This document shows, in pieces, positions 13,963-19,960 of a stretch of DNA of 19,960 nucleotides. The notes below the pieces were generated by a model. The model saw only the letters and a list, made by a program, of their open reading frames with translations. It was not told the DNA's origin and did no database searches. A program made the translations under genes and the position numbers. The DNA lies in the NCBI GenBank assembly GCA_018364635.1, contig JAGZLR010000035.1:1-19960 (forward strand). The letters are read 5' to 3'. The stretch's first letter is position 1. Each line of letters begins with the position of its first letter. The DNA comes from Clostridiales bacterium. GTDB lineage: Bacteria > Bacillota > Clostridia > Lachnospirales > Anaerotignaceae.

Positions 13963-13998
13963 AAACGCATATCTCTTCAAAGAGATATGCGTTTTTTT
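13961..13998. terminator. Bidirectional terminator between corA and nadC
   Basis: AAAAACGCATATCTCTT and AAGAGATATGCGTTTTT form a near-perfect hairpin of about 15 bp with A-run and T-run on opposite sides, so it works for either strand. It overlaps the corA stop codon on the left and the nadC stop codon on the right. Confidence 0.9.
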
Positions 13999-14857
13999 AA
14001 TCATCGATTGGTTTTAGATTTTTTAAGGACAGATCCATAATTGGAGCAGAGTGAGTCAAAGCACCGCAGGAGACAAAATCAATGCCGCAAGACGCAATTT
14101 CTTTTAATCTCTCCTTTGTTACATTACCAGAGCATTCTGTCTGAGCTCTGCCATCAATCAAAAGAACAGCTTCTCTCATTAAGTCAATAGACATATTGTC
14201 CAGCATGATAATATCCGCTTTTGCATCAATTGCTTGCTGAACTTGTTCCAAAGATTCTGTTTCTACTTCAATTTTTCTCACAAAAGGTGCATAGGCTCTG
14301 CACAATGCAACTGCTTTTTCGATATTTCCTGCTGCTCCTATATGATTATCTTTAATCAGTATACCATCAGACAGGTTATAACGATGATTGCTACCGCCGC
14401 CGCATTTCACAGCATATTTTTCAAATACACGCATGTTTGGCGTCGTTTTTCTGGTATCCAATAATTTAGTCTTTGTACCGGACAATACTTCCGCTAATTC
14501 ATGAGTTAATGTGGCAATCCCGCTCATACGCTGCAAGTAATTTAGCGCAGTGCGTTCTCCTGAGAGTAGAGCGCGGATATCTCCTTGCAGTGTTCCTACA
14601 ATTGTTCCGTTTTTTACTGTATCTCCATCTTTTAAAGCTGTTTGGAACTGAAAAGTTTTGTCTAGCAGTTGAAAGACACGCTGGAATACATCAAGGCCGC
14701 AGATTACGCCATCCTGCTTACAGATCAACTGAGCACAGCCTTGTTTTGGCTGTGGCATCACAGCATTGGTTGTCACATCCTCTCCTGTGATATCTTCTTG
14801 TAAAGCAGAAATTATATATTTATCGATATTAATCGGCAGATTTACACCATTTATCAT
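13997..14857 (-). CDS. nadC: NadC, quinolinate phosphoribosyltransferase
   Basis: This 286-aa enzyme joins quinolinate and PRPP to give nicotinate mononucleotide, the last step of the de novo NAD branch. T-N-A-V-M, L-S-G-E-R-T-A-L-N-Y-L-Q-R-M-S-G-I-A-T, D-T-R-K-T-T-P-N-M-R, K-Y-A-V-K-C-G-G-G-x-N-H-R and I-K-D-N-H-I are the conserved blocks that bind substrate and PRPP. I chose the ATG at 14857, which has GAAAGGA upstream; an ATG at 14887 lacks a ribosome site. It overlaps the 3' end of nadB by 29 bases and is last in the nadA-nadB-nadC operon. Confidence 0.96.
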   Translation of the reverse strand: MINGVNLPINIDKYIISALQEDITGEDVTTNAVMPQPKQGCAQLICKQDGVICGLDVFQRVFQLLDKTFQFQTALKDGDTVKNGTIVGTLQGDIRALLSGERTALNYLQRMSGIATLTHELAEVLSGTKTKLLDTRKTTPNMRVFEKYAVKCGGGSNHRYNLSDGILIKDNHIGAAGNIEKAVALCRAYAPFVRKIEVETESLEQVQQAIDAKADIIMLDNMSIDLMREAVLLIDGRAQTECSGNVTKERLKEIASCGIDFVSCGALTHSAPIMDLSLKNLKPIDD

Positions 14858-16136
14858 AAAACTTTTCGTCCTTTCGTTTGATTTCATTTAATACAATTTT
14901 TTTATACTCTTCTTCTAATACAGCAGCATTTTTGTAGGGAGATAAATCAATATCTTTGGTTTCGATTTGAGTTTGATCTAATCTCTGCGCCATGTCAAGA
15001 GCGGCCCGTTTGGCAAATACAATGCTCTCTAATAAGGAATTGCTGGCAAGACGGTTACGACCATGAACACCATTACAAGCACATTCTCCTACAGTATAAA
15101 GATTTTCCATAGAGGTATAACTATTGCAGTCAACTTTTACGCCACCCATGAAGTAATGCTGTGCGGGAGTAACGGGAATTGGTTCTTTTGTCATGTCATA
15201 GCCTTCTTCCAGGCAGTGCTCATAGATATTAGGAAACCGTTCTTTTATCTTTTCAGCCGGAAGATGGGTAACACTGAGATAGACATAGTCTGTATTGTCT
15301 TTCTCCATCTCTTTTAGGATTGCGTCGCTGACAACATCCCGTGGCTGAAGTTCATCTGTAAACCGTTTCCCATCTTTGTTCAATAAATAAGCTCCCTCTC
15401 CGCGGACAGACTCTGAGATTAAAAATCTACGGCCTGGTTTTTTGCTGTAGAAAGTTGTGGGATGAATTTGGATATAATTGATATTTTCTGTTTTTATATG
15501 ATGTTTTAAAGCAATAGCTACGCCATCAGCAGTAAGGACAGGAAAGTTTGTTGAATTTTTGAATAAACCGCCGAGACCGCCGGTAGCAAATACCGTAAAT
15601 TTTGAAAATGCTTTCTTAAGCTGCTGATTTTGCTGATATACAACGCCATAACAATGGTTATTTGAGGCAATGATATCAAGCATTTCCGCGTATTCCAGTA
15701 TTGTAATATTTTTTCTTTTCTGCGCCTGTGCTAATAGTTTGCTTGTGATTTCTTTCCCCGTCAAATCATCATGATGAAGAATACGAAAACTGGAATGAGC
15801 TCCTTCGCGGGTATAATCATATTGATTGCCTTTTTTATCAAAGGTAACACCATAAGCGATTAGGTCATCGATAATTTCTCTGGAGGTGCGGATCATAATA
15901 TCTACAGCTTCTCTGTTGTTTTCGTAGTGTCCGGCTTTTAGGGTATCCTCAAAATATGTATCATAATCAGAAGCATCCAGCAACACGCTAATTCCGCCTT
16001 GAGCCAAATAGGAATCACTGTGGTCCAGTCTGTCTTTGCTTAATACCAATATATTACAATTTTTCGGAAGGCTTAATGCACAGAATAGTCCAGACACTCC
16101 TGCACCAGCGATGATTACATCGTATTGTTGAGACAT
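14829..16136 (-). CDS. nadB: NadB, L-aspartate oxidase (short form)
   Basis: This 435-aa flavoenzyme oxidises L-aspartate to iminoaspartate, the first step of NAD synthesis. The FAD-binding G-A-G-V-S-G motif is at residues 11-16. The active-site region H-P-T-T-F, S-E-S-V-R-G-E-G-A-Y-L and the terminal C-A-C-N-G-V-H-G-R-N-R-L-A-S-N-S-L-L-E identify the succinate dehydrogenase/fumarate reductase flavoprotein family and NadB within it. E. coli NadB has 540 residues; this one lacks most of the C-terminal helical domain, as far as I know a common feature in Clostridia. The ATG follows AGAGGTGAT. It starts 11 bases after the nadA stop. Confidence 0.95.
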   Translation of the reverse strand: MSQQYDVIIAGAGVSGLFCALSLPKNCNILVLSKDRLDHSDSYLAQGGISVLLDASDYDTYFEDTLKAGHYENNREAVDIMIRTSREIIDDLIAYGVTFDKKGNQYDYTREGAHSSFRILHHDDLTGKEITSKLLAQAQKRKNITILEYAEMLDIIASNNHCYGVVYQQNQQLKKAFSKFTVFATGGLGGLFKNSTNFPVLTADGVAIALKHHIKTENINYIQIHPTTFYSKKPGRRFLISESVRGEGAYLLNKDGKRFTDELQPRDVVSDAILKEMEKDNTDYVYLSVTHLPAEKIKERFPNIYEHCLEEGYDMTKEPIPVTPAQHYFMGGVKVDCNSYTSMENLYTVGECACNGVHGRNRLASNSLLESIVFAKRAALDMAQRLDQTQIETKDIDLSPYKNAAVLEEEYKKIVLNEIKRKDEKFYDKWCKSAD

Positions 16137-16147
16137 AGGATCACCTC

Positions 16148-17059
16148 TTATTTTGCAATCTCGTGCATACGGGTTAGGGCATTTAGGGCATGGTGCTGAA
16201 GCGCCTCATCCAGTATCACTTCATTTTCACAGTTTTCCAATGCATTAGCGATTTTCTCTAGCGTGATTCGTTTCATATCAGGGCAGATAAAGTCGCGGCC
16301 GACAGAGTAGAAAGCTTTCCCAGGGTTTTTCTTTTGCAGTTGATAAAATACGCCGGTTTCGGTACCAATGATAAATTCTTTGGCATCGCTGGAAGTGGCA
16401 AAATTTATAATTCCTGAGGTAGAGCCTGCATAATCTGCGAGTGCAACCACCTCGGGCGTACATTCAGGATGCACTAAAACAAGGGCATGAGGATGGTTCT
16501 GCTTTGCCGTTTGAATTTCCTCTGGTGTAGCTTTTTTATGGATTGGACAATATCCGTTGTGAAATAAGAACTGTTTTTCTGGAAGCTGAGATGCAATATA
16601 TCTGCCTAAATTTTGGTCAGGTATGAAAAATATATAATGCTGTGGCAAAGCGCGAATAATACTGAGAGCATTGGAGCTTGTGACACAAATATCTGCATGG
16701 GCTTTAATTTCTGCTGTGGAATTGATGTAACAAGCGACAGCAAGATCATCACCGTATTTTCTCTTCATTTCTTCTATTTCAGAAATTTCAATCATATGAG
16801 CCATAGGACAGTCAGCATCTTTATCCGGCATTAGGACTGTCTTTTCAGGGTTCATAATTTTGGCACTTTCGCCCATAAATTTAACGCCGCAAAATACAAT
16901 GACTTTTTTATCTGTGGCAGAAGCACGTTTACTTAAATCATAGGAATCACCAACATAGTCAGCGATTGCCTGAACTTCATCATTGACATAAAAATGGGCT
17001 AATATGATGGCGTCTTTCTCCTCTTTTAACCGTTTGATTTTATCCAATAAGATCTCCAT
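16148..17059 (-). CDS. nadA: NadA, quinolinate synthase (4Fe-4S)
   Basis: This 303-aa enzyme condenses iminoaspartate with dihydroxyacetone phosphate to quinolinate. The three cysteines that hold the oxygen-sensitive 4Fe-4S cluster appear to be C84 (D-A-D-C-P-M-A), C171 (G-Y-C-P-I-H) and C259 (F-I-C-P-D-M-K), with spacing like that of the Thermotoga enzyme. A-H-F-Y near the N-terminus and T-S-S-N-A are also conserved. I chose the ATG at 17059: AGGAGGA (17067-17073 on the plus map) lies seven bases upstream, whereas a TTG at 17065 would be almost on the ribosome site. It leads the nadA-nadB-nadC operon. Confidence 0.96.
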   Translation of the reverse strand: MEILLDKIKRLKEEKDAIILAHFYVNDEVQAIADYVGDSYDLSKRASATDKKVIVFCGVKFMGESAKIMNPEKTVLMPDKDADCPMAHMIEISEIEEMKRKYGDDLAVACYINSTAEIKAHADICVTSSNALSIIRALPQHYIFFIPDQNLGRYIASQLPEKQFLFHNGYCPIHKKATPEEIQTAKQNHPHALVLVHPECTPEVVALADYAGSTSGIINFATSSDAKEFIIGTETGVFYQLQKKNPGKAFYSVGRDFICPDMKRITLEKIANALENCENEVILDEALQHHALNALTRMHEIAK

Positions 17060-17091
17060 CTTCAAATCCTCCTGACAATAGTTTCCTTAAT

Positions 17092-17120
17092 AATATGGCA
17101 CGAATCCTAAGTTTTGTCAA
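17092..17120 (-). promoter_or_regulatory. Predicted nadABC promoter
   Basis: On the minus strand, TTGACA (17115-17120 on the plus map) is a perfect -35, followed by a 17-base spacer and CATATT (17092-17097; four of six -10 matches). It lies about 35 bases before the nadA ATG. The A/T-only tract 17121-17155 lies just upstream of the -35 and could be an UP element or operator. Confidence 0.6.
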
Positions 17121-17206
17121 TATAATTATATATATAAGTGTATATACATATATCTTTTTGTGATAACAGATCCTCAAAAATAAAACTGATCGTTTTTTTC
17201 AATATC

Positions 17207-17215
17207 TGGTATAAT
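17207..17215 (+). promoter_or_regulatory. Predicted asnS promoter (extended -10)
   Basis: TGGTATAAT is a perfect extended -10 (TGn plus TATAAT at 17210-17215). The -35 is poor (CTGATC at 17186-17191, 18-base spacer). The leader to the asnS ATG would be only about 33 bases, too short for a T-box riboswitch. Confidence 0.6.
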
Positions 17216-17254
17216 AAAGAAAATAATGCTATGTTAAAAGGAGTGCAGAAGCAA

Positions 17255-18649
17255 ATGAAAATACTTCGTTTGAAAGAGATTCATAAAAATCTTTGTAATT
17301 ATGATGGAAAGACAGTCACCATAGGGGGCTGGATTAGGACAATGCGTGTGTCGAAAAGTTTTGGATTTATTGAATTAAATGACGGAAGCTTTTTTAAGAA
17401 TACACAAATTGTTTTTGAGGAAGCACAAAGTTCAAATTTTACAGAAATAGCAAAACAGAATATTGGTGCATCTCTCATAATTTCCGGTAGGGTAGAGGCG
17501 ACACCAGAGGCAAAGCAACCATTTGAGATCAAAGCGGCATCCATTGTAGTGGAAGGTAGTTCTCTGCCAGACTATCCAATGCAGAAAAAGAGACATTCCA
17601 TGGAATTTCTCCGATCAATTGCTTATTTGAGGCCAAGAACAAATACATTTTCTGCAGTTTTTCGTGTTCGAAGCCTCCTTGCGTATGCCATTCACCAATT
17701 TTTTCAGGAACAGGGATTTGTATATATTCATACGCCAATCATTACTGCAAGTGACTGTGAAGGAGCAGGGGAAATGTTTCGCGTGACAACATTGGACTTG
17801 GATCAAGTGCCAAAAACAACAGATGGAATGGTAGATTACGCTAAAGATTTTTTTGGGAAAGCCGCCAATTTAACTGTAAGTGGACAACTATCTGCAGAAA
17901 CCTATGCATTGGCCTTCGGCAATGTCTATACCTTTGGACCAACGTTTCGAGCAGAAAACTCCAATACAACAAGACACGCGGCAGAGTTTTGGATGATTGA
18001 ACCAGAGATGGCTTTTGCTGATTTAGAAAATAATATGGAAATTGCTGAGGCAATGTTAAAATATGCTATCTCCTATGTGCTGGAACATGCACCGGAGGAA
18101 ATGGATTTTTTCAATCAATTTATTGATCGGGGATTACTGGACCGTTTGAATCATATTATAACATCTGAGTTTGGGCATGTGACTTATACAGAGGCTATTG
18201 AACTATTGCAAAAATCTGGAGAAAAGTTCCAATATCCAGTTTGTTGGGGCATTGATCTGCAGACGGAGCATGAACGTTACTTGACAGAACAAATATTTAA
18301 AAAGCCTGTGTTTGTCACAGATTATCCAAAAGAGATTAAAGCATTTTATATGAAAATGAATGAGGATGGCAAAACGGTTGCGGCAATGGATCTGTTGGTG
18401 CCTGGGATTGGAGAAATTATAGGAGGAAGTCAAAGGGAAGATTCTTTGATTAAGCTTGAAAAAAGGATGGATGAACTAGGATTAAAGAAAGATGATTATT
18501 GGTGGTACTTAAATTTAAGAAAGTATGGCAGTGTCCGCCATTCAGGTTATGGTTTAGGATTTGAACGTCTTGTTATGTATTTGACAGGAATAGGGAATAT
18601 TCGTGATGTGATTCCATATCCAAGAACAGTGAATAATTTAGAGTTTTAA
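17255..18649 (+). CDS. asnS: AsnS, asparaginyl-tRNA synthetase
   Basis: This 464-aa class II synthetase charges tRNA-Asn. An N-terminal OB-fold anticodon-binding domain (G-W-I-R-T-M-R-V-S-K-S) is followed by the catalytic domain with L-R-P-R-T-N, E-G-A-G-E-M-F-R-V-T-T-L, motif 2 (F-R-A-E-N-S-N-T-T-R-H-A-A-E-F) and motif 3 (G-L-G-F-E-R-L). The D-Y-P-K-E-I-K-A-F-Y-M block points to AsnS rather than AspS, and the length nearly equals E. coli AsnS (466). I chose the ATG at 17255, preceded by AAAGGAG at 17237-17243; in-frame codons further up (17231, 17138) add residues unlike the family. It is monocistronic. Confidence 0.96.
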   Translation: MKILRLKEIHKNLCNYDGKTVTIGGWIRTMRVSKSFGFIELNDGSFFKNTQIVFEEAQSSNFTEIAKQNIGASLIISGRVEATPEAKQPFEIKAASIVVEGSSLPDYPMQKKRHSMEFLRSIAYLRPRTNTFSAVFRVRSLLAYAIHQFFQEQGFVYIHTPIITASDCEGAGEMFRVTTLDLDQVPKTTDGMVDYAKDFFGKAANLTVSGQLSAETYALAFGNVYTFGPTFRAENSNTTRHAAEFWMIEPEMAFADLENNMEIAEAMLKYAISYVLEHAPEEMDFFNQFIDRGLLDRLNHIITSEFGHVTYTEAIELLQKSGEKFQYPVCWGIDLQTEHERYLTEQIFKKPVFVTDYPKEIKAFYMKMNEDGKTVAAMDLLVPGIGEIIGGSQREDSLIKLEKRMDELGLKKDDYWWYLNLRKYGSVRHSGYGLGFERLVMYLTGIGNIRDVIPYPRTVNNLEF

Positions 18650-18679
18650 AAAAAGACCTGCTTATGCAGGTCTTTTTTT
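18648..18679. terminator. Bidirectional terminator between asnS and the PBP gene
   Basis: AAAAAAGACCTGC and GCAGGTCTTTTTT form a perfect stem with a TTAT loop (18662-18665). A- and T-runs on opposite sides let it stop transcripts from both strands. It overlaps the asnS stop and the last codon of the convergent penicillin-binding protein gene. Confidence 0.92.
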
Positions 18680-19960
18680 AGTCTGAGTCGAGCGGTAAAA
18701 AAGGATCTTCTTCTGACTCCCCAATTGGAGGGAGGGTAGACTCCTCCTCATCGAAAGGCAATTCTGTTTCAGGAGGATTTTCCGGCGTATTATCAGAATT
18801 TTGTGTTTCTGTTTTATCAGGATCTCTAAGTGACTCAATTGGAGTACCATTATCTGGTTTTTTCGCTGGAGTACCATTATTTACAGGCGGTTTATCCTTA
18901 TTTTCTTCATTATCAGTTTCAGAGCCTAAAGGATCAAACTCACTTTCCGAAGAATCTGTTGTGTTGTTTGCGTTATGCAGGCTACAGGTCGATTTAATAT
19001 CAATATCCATCTTTCCGCTAGGGATTTCTGAAGGCTTATTCATAATATCTCCTGTTTCAGGATCAACTGCCAAAATGACGCTGATATGATCTTCCTCAGG
19101 GCAAAATTCATTGGTTAGTTTCCCTGTTTTAGAACAGATAGTGAAAGATTTATGGACATTACATGGCGCATTATCGCTGTTAAAATCGCTTGCACAATAA
19201 TCAGAGACAGCACCAGCACCATAATAATCCGCATCGCATAGTCCTGGAATTGCTTGTTTGCCGCTTTCAGAGCAGCAGGTCTTTGTTACAATGCCATCTG
19301 GGCGTTCAAACTGAACATACTCAAGATTTTGTGCCTGATGAATTTTTTCCATAACATCGCTCCAAAGCAGGAGATGATAGCTTTTATCATAAGATATTTT
19401 TTTAGGGTTATCATATCCAAGCCAAATGCCTCCTACATAATAAGGAGTATATCCAGCAAAAGTTAAATCCTTATCATCTGTTGTAGTACCAGTTTTTCCT
19501 GCGATTGGCATTTTTACATTGCTAAATCGTGCTAACCGTCCTGTCCCGCTTGTGATGACATCTTCCATCATATCTGTTAATAACCATGCAGTGGTTTCTT
19601 TTAGGACACGTTTTGGTTCAGGGGTATACTCTAACAGTACGTTACCATCGTGATCAAGCACTTTGGAATAGAGAGTAGGTTTTAAATATTCTCCTTCATT
19701 GGCAATTGCACCGTAAGCTGCTGTTAGCTCTAAAACAGAAACACCACGGGTAATACCTCCTAAGCAAAGTGGGCCGACACGGTCTGTATGGCCGTTTTCA
19801 TCTGGTTGATCCACTAACGTAGTAAATCCAAAATCAAGCATATACTGGAATGCATTATCAATACCAACTTTTTGTAATGTCTTTGCAGCTAAAATGTTTA
19901 GAGAATCTCTGACACCAGCACGAACTGTCTGTGCTCCACGATATCCAGAATACCAGTTTT
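18678..19960 (-). CDS. Class A penicillin-binding protein (PBP1A-type), C-terminal part
   Basis: The frame stays open to the right edge, so about 427 C-terminal residues are present and the start is outside the window; a methionine at 19841 is internal. The transpeptidase domain shows W-Y-S-G-Y-R-G, the second motif S-L-N in V-R-D-S-L-N, G-G-I-T-R-G-V-S-V-L-E-L-T-A-A-Y-G and the third motif G-K-T-G-T-T, then G-Y-T-P-Y-Y-V-G-G-I-W-L-G-Y-D. The serine nucleophile (S-x-x-K) and the glycosyltransferase domain would lie beyond the edge. A Cys-rich region follows, and the protein ends in a long Pro/Asp/Glu/Ser-rich tail. It crosslinks peptidoglycan outside the membrane. Confidence 0.92.
   Translation of the reverse strand, partial: NWYSGYRGAQTVRAGVRDSLNILAAKTLQKVGIDNAFQYMLDFGFTTLVDQPDENGHTDRVGPLCLGGITRGVSVLELTAAYGAIANEGEYLKPTLYSKVLDHDGNVLLEYTPEPKRVLKETTAWLLTDMMEDVITSGTGRLARFSNVKMPIAGKTGTTTDDKDLTFAGYTPYYVGGIWLGYDNPKKISYDKSYHLLLWSDVMEKIHQAQNLEYVQFERPDGIVTKTCCSESGKQAIPGLCDADYYGAGAVSDYCASDFNSDNAPCNVHKSFTICSKTGKLTNEFCPEEDHISVILAVDPETGDIMNKPSEIPSGKMDIDIKSTCSLHNANNTTDSSESEFDPLGSETDNEENKDKPPVNNGTPAKKPDNGTPIESLRDPDKTETQNSDNTPENPPETELPFDEEESTLPPIGESEEDPFLPLDSD

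Noticed and set aside
14473..14790. Plus-strand open frame of 105 codons opposite nadC
   Set aside because: nadC on the minus strand is well supported by conserved motifs; no ribosome site or family match is visible.
17216..17254. T-box or riboswitch before asnS
   Set aside because: The leader after the predicted promoter is only about 33 bases, too short for a T-box, and no specifier or terminator hairpin is present.
1..19960. Insertion sequences, phage genes, CRISPR arrays, tRNA or rRNA genes
   Set aside because: I saw no transposase, integrase, att-like repeat, repeat-spacer pattern or tRNA-like cloverleaf with conserved GTTCGA-type arm between the genes.

Overview
The window reads as a segment of a low-to-moderate GC Firmicute chromosome, most likely an anaerobic clostridial (Lachnospiraceae-type) gut bacterium. 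This is inferred from A/T-rich codon use, GGAGG-type ribosome sites, intrinsic terminators at nearly every transcription-unit end, and Clostridia-type gene variants (AdhE-like EutE, PduL-type phosphotransacylase, short NadB, class A PBP with a Cys-rich tail). The species cannot be named from the sequence alone.

Region 1 (1-10941) is most of an ethanolamine-utilisation microcompartment operon, all on the + strand with overlapping or nearly abutting genes. The order is 3' end of an iron alcohol dehydrogenase (EutG-like), eutS, eutP, eutA, eutB, eutC, eutL, eutE, eutM, eutT, pduL (eutD role), an uncharacterised 199-aa protein, eutN, eutH, eutQ, then a strong terminator. EutH imports ethanolamine. 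EutBC splits it to acetaldehyde and ammonia using adenosylcobalamin made by EutT, and EutA reactivates the enzyme. EutE converts acetaldehyde to acetyl-CoA, PduL makes acetyl phosphate, and EutP and/or EutQ may make ATP and acetate, while the alcohol dehydrogenase recycles NADH. EutS, EutL, EutM and EutN form the shell. EutC, EutE, PduL and EutQ each carry an amphipathic terminal helix that looks like an encapsulation peptide. The regulator pair EutVW is not in the window.

Region 2 (10942-13998, + strand) holds a Cof-type HAD phosphatase, a LarC-type nickel-pincer protein that consists only of the LarC1 part with a 22-histidine insert, and a CorA-type metal transporter. A consensus-like promoter at the end of the HAD gene followed by a terminator-like hairpin just before larC suggests possible attenuation.

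Region 3 (13961-17120, - strand) is a nadA-nadB-nadC operon for de novo NAD synthesis, convergent with corA through a shared bidirectional terminator and with its own promoter next to asnS.

Region 4 (17186-19960) has asnS (+) converging on the 3' part of a class A penicillin-binding protein gene (-), which runs off the right edge.

Most of the window is well-known biology. The less ordinary points are an 11-bp hairpin that would hide the eutT ribosome site, a gapless motif shared by EutT and the uncharacterised 199-aa protein, the C-terminal targeting helix of EutE, and the LarC1-only gene with its leader.
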